Of a stretch of 64,000 nucleotides of DNA, positions 10,518 to 20,331 are shown piece after piece. The translations under genes and the position numbers were made by a program. This stretch comes from Mycobacterium pseudokansasii (GTDB lineage Bacteria; Actinomycetota; Actinomycetes; Mycobacteriales; Mycobacteriaceae): positions 3,720,325 to 3,784,324 of the forward strand of contig NZ_UPHU01000001.1 of assembly GCF_900566075.1 (NCBI RefSeq), read 5' to 3'. Below the pieces are notes generated by a model. That model ran no database searches. It was not told the origin of the DNA and saw only the letters and a program-made list of their open reading frames with translations. How positions within the stretch are numbered: position 1 is the first letter of the stretch; each line of letters begins with the position of its first letter.

Positions 10518-12065
10518 GTGACCACCGAACCGGGTTACCACAGCCCCGCCGTCAACGTTGCCACCTCACCGCCGAAACGCGGTGCGGGTTCTGCAGTACT
10601 GATCGTGCCGGTCGTCTCGGCCGGTGACGACGAGACTCCAGGGGCGCTGGTGGCCGTCGCCGAGCCGTTTCTGAGCGCCCACGCGGTCGCCGAGATCGAG
10701 GCCGGCCTGCGCGCACTGCAGGCCACGGGCGCCGCCGAACAGGTGCACCGGCTGGTCGTGCCGTCGCTGCCGGTGGGCAGTGTGTTGACGGTCGGCCTGG
10801 GCAAGCCGCGTTCGGACTGGCCGCCGGACACCATTCGCCGGGCCGCCGGGGTGGCCGCGCGGTCGCTGGGCAGCGCGCAGGCGGTGATCACCACGCTGGC
10901 CGAGTTGCCCGGCGAGGGCGTCTGCTCGGCCACCGTCGAGGGGCTGATCCTGGGCAGCTACCGGTTCACCGCTTTCCGCAGCGCCAAGACCGCGCCCAAA
11001 GACGAAGGGCTGCACAAGATCACGGTGCTGAGCACGGCCAAGGACGCCAAGAAGCACAGCGCCCACGCCGCGGCGGTGGCGACCGCGGTTGCCACCGCCC
11101 GCGACTTGGTGAACACGCCGCCGAGCCACCTCTACCCCGCCGAGTTAGCTAGGCGCGCAAAGGCTTTGGGCGAGGCGGCCGGACTCGAGGTCGAGGTGCT
11201 CGATGAGAAGGCGCTGCAGAAGGCCGGTTACGGCGGTGTGATCGGTGTCGGCCAGGGCTCGTCGCGGCCGCCGCGCCTGGTGCGGCTGGTCTATCGGGGA
11301 TCGCGGCTGGCCAAGAATGCGAAGCGGGTCAAGAAGGTCGCGCTGGTCGGTAAGGGAATCACCTTCGACACCGGTGGGATCTCGATCAAGCCGGCCGCGT
11401 CGATGCACCACATGACCTCGGACATGGCCGGGGCCGCCGCGGTGATCGCCACGGTGACGCTGGCCGCGCGGCTGCAGTTGCCGATCGACGTGATCGCCAC
11501 GGTGCCGATCGCCGAGAACATGCCCTCGGCGACGGCGCAGCGCCCCGGCGACGTGCTGACCCAATACGGCGGAACGACGGTCGAGGTGCTCAACACCGAC
11601 GCCGAGGGCCGGCTGATCCTGGCCGACGCGATCGTTCGGGCTTGCGAGGACAACCCGGACTATCTGATCGAGACGTCGACGTTGACCGGTGCGCAGACGG
11701 TGGCGCTGGGCGCGCGTATCCCCGGCGTGATGGGCAGCGACGCGTTCCGCGATCGCGTCGCCGCGATCTCGCGGCGGGTCGGCGAAAACGGCTGGCCCAT
11801 GCCGCTGCCGGATGAGCTCAAAGAGGACCTGAAATCCACGGTGGCCGACCTGGCCAACGTCAGTGGTCAACGTTTCGCCGGCATGCTGGTGGCCGGCGTG
11901 TTCCTGCGGGAATTCGTCGCCGACTCGGTGGACTGGGCGCATATCGACGTGGCCGCCCCCGCCTACAACACCGGCAGCGCGTGGGGCTACACGCCCAAGG
12001 GTGCCACCGGCGTGCCGACCCGGACCATGGTCGCGGCGCTCGAGGACATCTGCGAAAACGGCTAG
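10518..12065 (+). CDS. pepB: Leucyl aminopeptidase, M17 family
   Basis: A cytosolic di-zinc aminopeptidase that removes N-terminal residues from peptides. The signature NTDAEGRL occupies residues 359-366, and the metal-binding lysine and aspartate lie in [14 protein letters not shown]. The GTG start at 10518 gives 515 residues, the Rv2213 length; a TTG two codons upstream is possible but less likely. The N-terminal third is the less conserved oligomerisation domain. The gene is closely coupled to the cyclase gene, and its end lies 15 bp from a convergent oxidoreductase gene. Confidence 0.95.
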   Translation: MTTEPGYHSPAVNVATSPPKRGAGSAVLIVPVVSAGDDETPGALVAVAEPFLSAHAVAEIEAGLRALQATGAAEQVHRLVVPSLPVGSVLTVGLGKPRSDWPPDTIRRAAGVAARSLGSAQAVITTLAELPGEGVCSATVEGLILGSYRFTAFRSAKTAPKDEGLHKITVLSTAKDAKKHSAHAAAVATAVATARDLVNTPPSHLYPAELARRAKALGEAAGLEVEVLDEKALQKAGYGGVIGVGQGSSRPPRLVRLVYRGSRLAKNAKRVKKVALVGKGITFDTGGISIKPAASMHHMTSDMAGAAAVIATVTLAARLQLPIDVIATVPIAENMPSATAQRPGDVLTQYGGTTVEVLNTDAEGRLILADAIVRACEDNPDYLIETSTLTGAQTVALGARIPGVMGSDAFRDRVAAISRRVGENGWPMPLPDELKEDLKSTVADLANVSGQRFAGMLVAGVFLREFVADSVDWAHIDVAAPAYNTGSAWGYTPKGATGVPTRTMVAALEDICENG

Positions 12066-12080
12066 AAAACCGCCGGCCGG

Positions 12081-13679
12081 CTACTTGGTCAGCAGCGAGA
12101 TCACCGCGCGGCTCAGCTTGCGCCGCGGCCAGCCGGTCAGGCCGGCGGCCGCCAGCGCGGCCTGCGCGGCGTTCCGCCCGCAGGCGCCGTGCACGGAGCC
12201 ACCCGGAGTAGCCGACGCGCTACCCAAATACAGTCCCTCGATTGGGGTTTCGGCGCGACCCAGTCCCGGAGCGGGACGAAATATCAGCATCTGCGGTAAC
12301 TGAGCGGTGCCGCCGTTGAGCGCACCGAGATGCAGGTTGGCGTCACTGGCTTCCAGATCCGACGGACGTTGCACGAACCGGTCGAGCACCCGCGCCCCGA
12401 ACCCGGGAGCATGCGCTTCGATGACGTGGTCGATCGATGTGGCCAGTTGCTCCGCCGCAGCGTCGTCAGCCACGGTGCGCGGCAGATGCGAATAGGCCCA
12501 AACACTTTCGGTACCGACAGGTGATCTGGTCGGGTCGGCGGTGGTGGTTTGGCCCAGCAGCATGAAGGGATGCTCGGGCACCACCCGGGTGTTCAGGTCG
12601 GCCATCCAGCGCACCAGCCCGTCCCCGTCGGCCCCGAGATGGACGGTGCCCGGCTGCCGCAAACTTTCCGCCCGCCACGGGATGGGACCGTTGAGCGCAT
12701 AGTTGACCTTGACCACCGGCGGATCCCAGACGTAGTGCTCGAGCTCGCGCAGCAAGCCGTCCGGGACCGCCTCGGCTGGCAACATGTCGCAGAACAGTCG
12801 CGGCGCCGCCACATCGGCGACCACCGACCGTCGCGCCCGAACCGTTCGCCCACCGCTGGTGGTCACCGACACCGCGCGGCCACCGCGGACATTGATCCGA
12901 GCGACGTTCTGATTGCACTCAATTCGCGCGCCCGCCGACGAAGCGCGGTTCACCAGAGCCGCGGTCAACTGACCGGAACCGCCGACTGGCACCGGCCAGC
13001 CGCAGTCCTGACCCAGCATCGTCATCAGAAACCCCAATGCGCCGCTGCCCGGCGCATCCAGCGGCACGTCAGCGTGCATTGCGTTGCCCAGCAACAACAC
13101 TCGCGGCGCCTCACCGAAAAACATCCGATCCACCATGGTGTTGGCGGGCTGCGCCAGCAGATGCGCGAGCCGAACGCCGTCGGCGGCACCGAGCTTGACC
13201 AGCAGCCGGATCGTTGGAAGCACCGGCGGAAACGGCGACAACATCGCGTCCAGCAGCGGTCGCTTGATTCGTTCCCACAATCTCACCACCCGCCACCAGT
13301 TTTCGCCGTCGCCATGGTGGCGGCGCTCGAAGTCCGCCGCGGTGCGGGCCGGGTCGCGGTAGAGGACGGGCGGGTCGTCATCGGTCGCACTGCGCGGATG
13401 ACCAACTACCGCGGGCGCATGTGACCATTGCAGTCCGTGGTCTTCCAGCTGCAGCGCGGCGATGGCCGGCGACGCAGCCGTCATGGGATAGAAGGAGCTG
13501 AACAGGTCGGTGATGTAGCCAGGTGTCAGTTCGGCGCTGCGCACCGCGCCGCCCGGCTCGGGCTGGGCCTCCAGGACCAGCACGTCCCACCCGGCGTCGG
13601 CCAGCATCGACGCGGCAACCAGCCCGTGATGTCCGGCGCCGATAACGACGGCGTCAACCGCGTCGGAAGCCTGGGCCAT
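12081..13679 (-). CDS. Phytoene-dehydrogenase-like FAD oxidoreductase
   Basis: A 532-residue FAD-dependent oxidoreductase of the CrtI/amine oxidase superfamily. The N-terminus carries the dinucleotide-binding motif VVIGAGHHGLVAASMLADAG followed by an acidic VLVLEAQPEPGG. A C-terminal FAD-binding segment, EGLYLGSASATPGGSVHGACG, closes the fold. The substrate is unknown; no carotenoid cyclase or synthase genes are near. The start at 13679 lies two bases after the stop of the SRPBCC gene, so the pair is probably co-transcribed. In M. tuberculosis, as I recall, pepB and ephD are adjacent, so this is an extra block in this genome or a loss there. Confidence 0.88.
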   Translation of the reverse strand: MAQASDAVDAVVIGAGHHGLVAASMLADAGWDVLVLEAQPEPGGAVRSAELTPGYITDLFSSFYPMTAASPAIAALQLEDHGLQWSHAPAVVGHPRSATDDDPPVLYRDPARTAADFERRHHGDGENWWRVVRLWERIKRPLLDAMLSPFPPVLPTIRLLVKLGAADGVRLAHLLAQPANTMVDRMFFGEAPRVLLLGNAMHADVPLDAPGSGALGFLMTMLGQDCGWPVPVGGSGQLTAALVNRASSAGARIECNQNVARINVRGGRAVSVTTSGGRTVRARRSVVADVAAPRLFCDMLPAEAVPDGLLRELEHYVWDPPVVKVNYALNGPIPWRAESLRQPGTVHLGADGDGLVRWMADLNTRVVPEHPFMLLGQTTTADPTRSPVGTESVWAYSHLPRTVADDAAAEQLATSIDHVIEAHAPGFGARVLDRFVQRPSDLEASDANLHLGALNGGTAQLPQMLIFRPAPGLGRAETPIEGLYLGSASATPGGSVHGACGRNAAQAALAAAGLTGWPRRKLSRAVISLLTK

Positions 13680-13681
13680 GA

Positions 13682-14146
13682 CTACGTGACCTGACTGGGC
13701 TCGAAGCGTTCCGCCATGGCCGCCAGCCGCAACAGGCATTCGCGGTTGCGCGGATAAATGGCCGCCAGAGCCAGCCGATCCGGGATCACCCGCATGGGCC
13801 CCTGCACCGGCAACTCGATCATCTCCACCTGGCACCCGGTTGGGATGCCCTGCAGCCGCATGGTGATCCGGGCGGCACCCAACCAGCCCAGACCGGCGTG
13901 CAAGACGATTTCCCGGCCGGGCGCACAACTCTCGACCACCGTCTGATCGTCGATCACCAACGGCCAGACCCCTATCGAGTGCCGGATTGCCGAACCCGGC
14001 TGCGGCCAGTGCGGGTCGACCGCGCGAGTGCGGCTGTTGCCCACCACCCACTGGCTGTAGGTCCATCCGTTGGCCAGCACGCTCCAGACGTCCTGGCACG
14101 ACGCCGCCACGTCGCGGGCAGCGATCAGTTCTCGCATCACGGTCAT
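13682..14146 (-). CDS. SRPBCC-family (polyketide cyclase/START-like) protein
   Basis: A 154-residue protein with the helix-grip pattern of SRPBCC proteins: MRELIAARDVAASCQDVWSVL at the start, a GNSRTRAVD loop and a long C-terminal helix (RNRECLLRLAAMAERF). Such proteins bind hydrophobic ligands. The ATG at 14146 has AGAAGGA upstream, which supports this start over longer ones. It directly precedes the FAD oxidoreductase gene, which suggests that it binds or delivers that enzyme's lipophilic substrate (inference). Confidence 0.85.
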   Translation of the reverse strand: MTVMRELIAARDVAASCQDVWSVLANGWTYSQWVVGNSRTRAVDPHWPQPGSAIRHSIGVWPLVIDDQTVVESCAPGREIVLHAGLGWLGAARITMRLQGIPTGCQVEMIELPVQGPMRVIPDRLALAAIYPRNRECLLRLAAMAERFEPSQVT

Positions 14147-14329
14147 GAGTGGTCCTTCTTTCGCGCCGGGGTAATCCGAGCGGGTACCCGCCGCGCCGGG
14201 AACCAATGCGCAATACCGCGCAGGCCGGCGAGCAAACACCGCAGGTTTAGCGGCACGACGCAGCGGCTAACCCACCTTGGCCACCGGAAGCGACTGGAAG
14301 CGACCGGAAACTTCGAGGAAGGCCGAATT

Positions 14330-14695
14330 GTGACTCTGCGACGGTTGATCATTGCGGTGAGTGCCGTGCTGTTGGTGGCCGGTGTCATCGGTCTGCTGGT
14401 GCCGGTGTCGGTGTCCAACAGCAACGGCGGTTCGATTTCCTGCGGAAACGGGTTCGCCACCGACCTGTCCGCGGCGCGAAACGCCAACGACAGCAACGGC
14501 GCCAACATCCCGATCCTCAACCAGGTCATCCCGCACACCGACTTCGTGGCTCAATGTGAATCGGCGGTATCGAGCCGGCGCATGTGGACCATCCCGCTGG
14601 TGGTCATCGGGGTCGTCGGGATAGGCGGCGCGCTGTTGGTGCGACGGACCCAGGCCTCCGAGACCGCCGACACCAGCCTGGGAGACGTCAGATGA
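14330..14695 (+). CDS. Small two-helix membrane protein with exported loop
   Basis: A 121-residue protein that starts at GTG behind AGGAAGG. One hydrophobic segment lies at residues 4-25 and another near 85-105. The loop between them (about 60 residues, rich in Asn and Ser, two cysteines) is probably outside the cytoplasm and may form a disulfide. A charged tail follows. I do not recognise the family. The last eight bases overlap the convergent ephD gene. It is divergent from the SRPBCC gene. Confidence 0.7.
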   Translation: MTLRRLIIAVSAVLLVAGVIGLLVPVSVSNSNGGSISCGNGFATDLSAARNANDSNGANIPILNQVIPHTDFVAQCESAVSSRRMWTIPLVVIGVVGIGGALLVRRTQASETADTSLGDVR

Positions 14696-16469
14696 CCCGC
14701 ATGCGTGCGGTACTGCGTAGCGCCTGGGGCAGCACCCGCGAGAGGCCGTACAGCGCGTAGGCTTCCGGAGCTACCGGCCGGATGGGCTTGTTCTTCTTGA
14801 CCGCGGACACGATCGCGTGAGCAACCTTGTCCGGCCCGTAGTGGCGTAGCGCAAACATCTTGCCGAGTTGCCCGCGCCGGTCTTCGACCTGCTCGGCATT
14901 GCCGTCGGGCGCATCGAAGCGGGTGGCCGCGATGATGTTGGTGTCGATGACGCCGGGACAGATGGTCGTGAGTCCGACGCCGGCGGCGTCGAGTTCGGCC
15001 CGCAAGCAGTCGGAGAACATGAACGTCGCCGCCTTGGAGGTGCAGTAGGCACTGAGTGACTGCAGCGGCGCGTAGGCGGCCATCGACGACACGTTGACGA
15101 TGTGACCGCCGGTGCCGCGCTCGACCAGACGACGGCCAAAGGAACGGCAACCGTTGACCACGCCGCCGAGATTGACCGCGAGCACCCGGTCGAACTGTTC
15201 GGCGGGGGTGTCCAGGAAGCCGCCCGCCTGGCCGATGCCGGCGTTGTTGATGACGATGTCGGGAACGCCGTGTTCGGAGCTGACCTGCTCGGCGAACGCC
15301 TCGACCGCCTCGGCGTCGGACACGTCGAGCACGTACGGATGGGCGGCGCCACCGCGTGCGGCGATCTCTGCGGCCGTGTCTTTCACCGTGGCCTCGTCGA
15401 TGTCACTGATCACCACCTCGGCACCCTCGCGGACAAACGCGAGTGCGGTTTCGCGGCCGATTCCGCTTCCGGCCCCGGTGACGGCCACCAGGATGTCACC
15501 GAAGTGCTTGCGCGGCCGGCCGACCTGTGCCCGCAGCAGCGCGCGGCTGGGCGGGTTGCCTTCGACAAGATCGGCAATGTCGTGCACCGCGGCCGCCATC
15601 ACCTGCGGGTGCGACATCGGGGAAAAGTGGCCGGCTTTGATGTCGCGTCGCCACAGTCGCGGCACCCAGCGTGCGGTCTCGTCGTAGCCGTAGGGCCGCA
15701 CATACGGGTCCTGGGTGTTGACGATGAGTTGCACGGGCACGCCGATGACGGTGATGCCACGACTGCGGCGCTGCCGGGAGAACGACCGAAAGTAGTTGGC
15801 GGGGTAGGTCTTCACCGAACGAGCGGCGTCGCTGGGCAGGTTGTCGGAGTGGTGGATCTGCTCGGCAGGGATGTTGTCGACCATGTTGCGCCGAACCGCC
15901 GCGAGCGAAAGCGCCATCCGCACAAACAGCGGCGCCAGGACCGGCACCGAGAACAATGCCATGTAGCTCAACCGCAGCGCCTGGGTGAGCGACCGGACAA
16001 ACCGTCGCGGCCGCCATGGCCGGCGCAGCCCGCCCAACAGGTAGTTGACCAACTGATCCTGGCTCGGGCCGGATACCGAGGTGAACGAGGCGACGCGGTC
16101 GCTGGCGCCGGGGCGGGTCAGATACTCCCAGATGCCCACCGAGCCCCAGTCGTGGCCCATGACGTGGACCGGCCGGCCCGGGCTCAGCTCGTCGACAACT
16201 GCGGCGAAGTCGTCGGCGAAACAAGCCATGGTGTAGGCGGAGACGGGTTTCGGCGCTGACGACAGGCCGACCCCGCGGTTGTCGTAGCGGATCACCCGGA
16301 AACGCTGCGCCAGCCGCGAAACCACGCCGTCCCACAACACGTGCGAGTCGGGAAAGCCGTGCACCAGCACCACCGCCGGACCGTCGGGGTTGCCTTCTTC
16401 GTAGACCGCGATACGAACGCCGTCGGCGCTGTCGACGAACCGCTGGGGTGCCTGTTGTGCTGCCGGCAT
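14688..16469 (-). CDS. ephD: EphD: alpha/beta hydrolase fused to a short-chain dehydrogenase
   Basis: A 593-residue two-domain protein. Residues 1-300 form an alpha/beta hydrolase with oxyanion motif HGFPD, nucleophile D107 in GHDWGS and a late histidine H281 (GHFSP), the epoxide hydrolase arrangement. Residues 325-593 form a classical SDR with VTGAGSGIG (330-338), NNAG, and the catalytic Y474 and K478 in YCTSK. The same fusion is known in mycobacterial EphD (Rv2214c, 592 residues), which has been linked to mycolic acid metabolism. It is divergent from dlaT across a 232-bp spacer. Confidence 0.94.
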   Translation of the reverse strand: MPAAQQAPQRFVDSADGVRIAVYEEGNPDGPAVVLVHGFPDSHVLWDGVVSRLAQRFRVIRYDNRGVGLSSAPKPVSAYTMACFADDFAAVVDELSPGRPVHVMGHDWGSVGIWEYLTRPGASDRVASFTSVSGPSQDQLVNYLLGGLRRPWRPRRFVRSLTQALRLSYMALFSVPVLAPLFVRMALSLAAVRRNMVDNIPAEQIHHSDNLPSDAARSVKTYPANYFRSFSRQRRSRGITVIGVPVQLIVNTQDPYVRPYGYDETARWVPRLWRRDIKAGHFSPMSHPQVMAAAVHDIADLVEGNPPSRALLRAQVGRPRKHFGDILVAVTGAGSGIGRETALAFVREGAEVVISDIDEATVKDTAAEIAARGGAAHPYVLDVSDAEAVEAFAEQVSSEHGVPDIVINNAGIGQAGGFLDTPAEQFDRVLAVNLGGVVNGCRSFGRRLVERGTGGHIVNVSSMAAYAPLQSLSAYCTSKAATFMFSDCLRAELDAAGVGLTTICPGVIDTNIIAATRFDAPDGNAEQVEDRRGQLGKMFALRHYGPDKVAHAIVSAVKKNKPIRPVAPEAYALYGLSRVLPQALRSTARMRVI

Positions 16470-16701
16470 CGGACCTCCGCCTCACCTGGGACTTGCTTCG
16501 CCTACCAGTGGCCACACCGTAGCAAGCGCCGCACGGTCGCCGTTGCTGCCGGAAGGCGCCGCGCCCTGAATGCGTGGCGGCCGCGCGGCAGTGACAGGAT
16601 AGGTTTCGACATCTACTTGGGTTCCGCACCCGGTGTACGACTGTGTGGTAAGCCAGAGGTCGGCTTGCGCCGACCGACGACCGATCGAGGAGTCAACAGA
16701 G

Positions 16702-18483
16702 ATGGCCTTCTCAGTCCAGATGCCGGCACTCGGTGAGAGCGTCACCGAGGGAACCGTCACCCGCTGGCTCAAGCAGGAAGGCGACACGGTCGAGATCGAC
16801 GAGCCCCTCGTCGAGGTGTCTACCGACAAGGTCGACACCGAAATCCCTTCGCCGGCCGCCGGCGTGCTGACCAGGATCATCGCCCAGGAGGACGACACGG
16901 TTGAAGTCGGCGGCGAACTGGCCATCATCGGCGACACGTCGGAAAGCGGCGGCGACCAGAAGCCCGCCCAACCAGAGCCGGAGGCCTCGGGTTCCGGTAG
17001 GGCCGAGCCGGCGCCGCAGGCCCAACCGGCGCCCGAGACCGAACCGGAACCCCGGGCGGTATCAGAACCCGCCCAGCCGTCGGCTTCCGCCGGCGACACC
17101 ACACCGGTCTTGATGCCCGAACTCGGCGAATCGGTCACCGAAGGCACCGTGACCCGCTGGCTGAAGAAAATCGGGGATTCGGTCGGAGTCGACGACCCGC
17201 TGGTGGAGGTCTCCACCGACAAAGTCGACACCGAGATCCCGTCACCGGTGGCCGGCGTTCTGGTCAGCATCACCGCCGACGAGGACGACGTCGTCCAGGT
17301 CGGCGGCGAGTTGGCGCGGATCGGCACCGGCTCCCAAGCCGCCGCGCCGGCCGCACCCAAGCCGGCCCCCGCACCCGAAGCCGAGCCTGAACCCAAGCCC
17401 CAGCCCAAGCCTGAATCCAAGCCGGAGCCCGCCAGGCCCGCTCCCGAACCCAAGCCGGAACCCAGGCCGGAACCCGCCACCGCGCCCGCGCCGAAGGCCG
17501 AAGCGCCACCATCTCAGCCCGCGCCCCAAGGCGGAGCGGAAGGCACCCCGTACGTCACACCGTTGGTGCGAAAGCTGGCCTCACAGCACAACATCGACCT
17601 CGCCGAGGTCACCGGCACCGGCGTCGGCGGCCGGATCCGCAAGCAGGACGTGCTGGCCGCGGCAGAACAGAAGAAACCAGCCGGGCCGGCGCCGGCTCCA
17701 GCCCCTGCGCCGGCTGCCCAAGCCGCCGCCCCGCCCGCCCCGGCGCCCGCATTGGCGCATCTGCGCGGCACCACGCAGAAGGCCAGCCGGATCCGCCAGA
17801 TCACCGCCAACAAGACTCGCGAGTCCTTGCAGGCGACTGCGCAGCTCACACAGACCCACGAAGTCGACATGACGAAGATCGTGACGCTGCGCGCCAGGGC
17901 CAAAGCGGCGTTCGCCGAACGGGAGGGGGTGAATCTGACCTTCCTGCCGTTCTTCGCCCGAGCGGTCATCGACGCCCTCAAGATTCATCCCAACATCAAC
18001 GCCAGCTACAACGAGCAGACCAAGGAGATCACCTACTACGACGCCGAGCACCTCGGGTTCGCCGTCGACACCGAGCAGGGTCTGCTGTCCCCGGTGATCC
18101 ACAACGCCGGCGACTTGTCGCTGGCCGGGCTGGCCCGCGCGATTGCCGACATCGCCGCCCGCGCGCGGTCAGGCAACTTGAAGCCCGACGAATTGTCCGG
18201 CGGCACCTTCACCATCACCAACATCGGTAGCCAGGGCGCCTTGTTCGACACTCCGATATTGGTGCCGCCGCAGGCCGCCATGTTGGGTACCGGAGCGATC
18301 GTCAAACGGCCCAGGGTGATCGTCGATTCCTTCGGCAACGAATCGATCGGCGTGCGCTCCGTGTGCTATCTGCCGCTGACCTACGACCATCGCCTCATCG
18401 ACGGCGCGGATGCGGGACGTTTCCTCAGCACCATCAAGCACCGCCTCGAAGAGGGAGCATTCGAAGCAGACCTGGGTCTTTGA
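16702..18483 (+). CDS. dlaT: Dihydrolipoamide acyltransferase (E2), DlaT
   Basis: E2 core of the pyruvate dehydrogenase complex; in mycobacteria it also serves the peroxynitrite reductase system. The 593 residues hold two lipoyl domains with lipoylated lysines at K43 and K174 (both STDKVDT), each followed by a Pro/Ala/Glu linker. A peripheral subunit-binding domain (about residues 292-330, [15 protein letters not shown]) follows, then the acyltransferase domain. H563 and D567 in [12 protein letters not shown] are catalytic. Both linkers are long repetitive PEPKPEP arrays, which makes the protein longer than Rv2215 (553 as I recall). The ATG follows GAGGAGTC. lipA and lipB, which supply its cofactor, lie 7 kb downstream. 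Confidence 0.95.
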   Translation: MAFSVQMPALGESVTEGTVTRWLKQEGDTVEIDEPLVEVSTDKVDTEIPSPAAGVLTRIIAQEDDTVEVGGELAIIGDTSESGGDQKPAQPEPEASGSGRAEPAPQAQPAPETEPEPRAVSEPAQPSASAGDTTPVLMPELGESVTEGTVTRWLKKIGDSVGVDDPLVEVSTDKVDTEIPSPVAGVLVSITADEDDVVQVGGELARIGTGSQAAAPAAPKPAPAPEAEPEPKPQPKPESKPEPARPAPEPKPEPRPEPATAPAPKAEAPPSQPAPQGGAEGTPYVTPLVRKLASQHNIDLAEVTGTGVGGRIRKQDVLAAAEQKKPAGPAPAPAPAPAAQAAAPPAPAPALAHLRGTTQKASRIRQITANKTRESLQATAQLTQTHEVDMTKIVTLRARAKAAFAEREGVNLTFLPFFARAVIDALKIHPNINASYNEQTKEITYYDAEHLGFAVDTEQGLLSPVIHNAGDLSLAGLARAIADIAARARSGNLKPDELSGGTFTITNIGSQGALFDTPILVPPQAAMLGTGAIVKRPRVIVDSFGNESIGVRSVCYLPLTYDHRLIDGADAGRFLSTIKHRLEEGAFEADLGL

Positions 18484-18522
18484 TGGGCCGTCAAGAAGGG
18501 CCGAGAAAGGCTAGATGAAACG

Positions 18523-19434
18523 GTGCCCGAGACTGTTGTCGCGATAGCGGGTTCGTCCGGCTTGATCGGCTCGGCTTTGGCCGCCGCGCTTCGCGCCGCC
18601 GACCACACGGTCCTTCGCATCGTGCGCCGGACACCGGCGAGTTCGGACGAGTTGCACTGGAATCCCGACAGCGGCGAGTTCGATCCCGACGTACTCGCCG
18701 GCGTCGACGCCGTGGTCAACCTGTGCGGCGTCAACATCGGCCGGCGCCGGTGGTCGGGTGCCTTCAAACAGAGCCTGCGCGACAGTCGGCTCACGCCCAC
18801 CGAGGTGTTGTCCGCCGCCGTCGCCGACGCCGGTGTCGGCACCCTGATCAACGCCAGCGCGGTGGGTTACTACGGAGACACCCGGAACCGCGTTGTGGAC
18901 GAAAACGACTCAGCCGGAACGGGTTTCCTGGCCCAGCTATGCGTGGACTGGGAAGCCGCCACACTGCCGGCCCAGTACGCGGGCACTCGTGTGGTATTGG
19001 CCCGCACCGGGCTGGTGCTGGCTCCGGCCGGAGGCGCGCTGCGTCCGATGCGGCCGGCATTCTCCGTGGGCCTGGGGGCGCGGCTGGGAAGCGGCCGTCA
19101 ATACATGTCGTGGATCAGCCTCGAGGACGAAGTGCGGGCGCTGCTGTTCGCCATCTCCAACCCGGACTTGTCCGGACCGGTGAACATGACCGGGCCCGCG
19201 CCGGTGACCAACGCCGAGTTCACCACCGCCCTCGGCCGGGCACTGAACCGCCCCACCCCGTTGATGCTGCCCGGCTTCGCGGTACGCGCCGCGCTCGGCG
19301 AGTTCGCTGACGAAGCGCTGCTCAGCGGTCAGCGCGCCATCCCGGCTGCGCTGGAACAAACCGGTTTTCAGTTCCACCACAACACAATTGGCGAAGCGCT
19401 GCGCTACGCCACCGCGCGGCGCGACCACGCTTAG
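18523..19434 (+). CDS. TIGR01777-type SDR epimerase, Rv2216-like
   Basis: A 303-residue NAD(P)-binding protein of the extended SDR/YfcH (SDR39U) family. The glycine-rich [19 protein letters not shown] lies at residues 6-24. Family boxes include [14 protein letters not shown] and [18 protein letters not shown] and the C-terminal DUF1731-like [13 protein letters not shown] complete the pattern. The substrate is unknown. It starts at GTG, 39 bp after dlaT on the same strand, as in M. tuberculosis (Rv2215-Rv2216), so co-transcription is likely. Confidence 0.9.
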   Translation: MPETVVAIAGSSGLIGSALAAALRAADHTVLRIVRRTPASSDELHWNPDSGEFDPDVLAGVDAVVNLCGVNIGRRRWSGAFKQSLRDSRLTPTEVLSAAVADAGVGTLINASAVGYYGDTRNRVVDENDSAGTGFLAQLCVDWEAATLPAQYAGTRVVLARTGLVLAPAGGALRPMRPAFSVGLGARLGSGRQYMSWISLEDEVRALLFAISNPDLSGPVNMTGPAPVTNAEFTTALGRALNRPTPLMLPGFAVRAALGEFADEALLSGQRAIPAALEQTGFQFHHNTIGEALRYATARRDHA

Positions 19435-19455
19435 CACTCAGCTGCTTTTTGCCCG

Positions 19456-19490
19456 GCGTATCCCCTTCCGATACGCGTACATTCGTGTAC
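19456..19490 (+). promoter_or_regulatory. Two adjacent perfect palindromes before the accessory operon
   Basis: GCGTATC (19456-19462) pairs with GATACGC (19470-19476) over a 7-nt spacer. It is followed without a gap by GTACA-TTCG-TGTAC (19477-19490). Both are exact. They lie 56-90 bp upstream of the flavodoxin-like gene start and just after the previous gene. They could be operator sites for an unseen regulator or RNA hairpins; no clear T-run follows. Confidence 0.5.
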
Positions 19491-19545
19491 TCTTCGCTTG
19501 CGGTCTCATCAAAATTCCACCAGCGGTCAACAAATGGAGAAACGC

Positions 19546-20298
19546 GTGGCGACGTCGGTATTCCACGACCTGAAAAAGGAAGGGCCGCTTTACGCGCTCT
19601 TTCTGAACTGCACCCTGAAAAATGCGCCGGAGGTATCGAATACCGAGGCGCTGTGCAATCTGCTGATCGAGCGTCTGCGCGCTCACGAGCCCGACATCGA
19701 AACCGAAATCGTCCGGGTCGTCGACTACAACGTGAAGCCCGGGGTGATGAACGACGAGGGCGACGGGGACGAGTGGCCGGCGATCCTGGAAAAAGTCAAG
19801 CGCTGCAACATCATCGTGCCCGCAATGCCGATCTGGATGGGCGTGCGGTCATCGGTGATCCAGCGGGTGATCGAACGGCTCGACGGCACCACCAAGACGG
19901 TAATGTGCGAGCGGACCGGACAGTTCCCGCTGTACGGGTCGGTGGCGGGCATCGTGGTCACCGGAAACGAGGACGGCAGCCATGATTGCGTGGCCAACAC
20001 TTTCGCCAACCTCCTGCACTTCGGCGCGACAGTCCCGCCCAATACCGATGTGTATTGGGTCGGCGACGCCGGACCCGGAGCCAGCTACATCGAGGCCGGC
20101 GGCGAGTTGTCGCCGTACGTGCGCCGCAACGCCGAGCTGACCGCGCTCAACCTGCTCTTTGCGGCAAAGCTGTTGCGGGAGAACCCCTACACCATCAGCA
20201 TCGCCAAACACAACGCAAAGATGATGGCGCGCAACAAAGTCAAGGAAGCGGCCATGAAGCTCGCGATCGAGCATATGCGCGCAAACATGCCAGACTGA
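19546..20298 (+). CDS. Flavodoxin-like NAD(P)H-dependent FMN oxidoreductase
   Basis: A 250-residue protein with a flavodoxin/FMN-reductase fold. It shows LFLNCTLKNAPEVSNTEALC (phosphate-binding first loop), PIWMGVRSSVIQRVIERL (second FMN loop) and GIVVTGNEDGSHDC (third). A C-terminal helical extension follows (about residues 190-250). The GTG at 19546 has GGAGA six bases upstream, so it was preferred over the ATG four codons earlier. It is first in a tight four-gene operon. A role as reductase partner for a downstream enzyme is inference. Confidence 0.85.
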   Translation: MATSVFHDLKKEGPLYALFLNCTLKNAPEVSNTEALCNLLIERLRAHEPDIETEIVRVVDYNVKPGVMNDEGDGDEWPAILEKVKRCNIIVPAMPIWMGVRSSVIQRVIERLDGTTKTVMCERTGQFPLYGSVAGIVVTGNEDGSHDCVANTFANLLHFGATVPPNTDVYWVGDAGPGASYIEAGGELSPYVRRNAELTALNLLFAAKLLRENPYTISIAKHNAKMMARNKVKEAAMKLAIEHMRANMPD

Positions 20299-20331
20299 GC
20301 CGGCGATGGATTCAGCCTGAAAGCCATCGTC

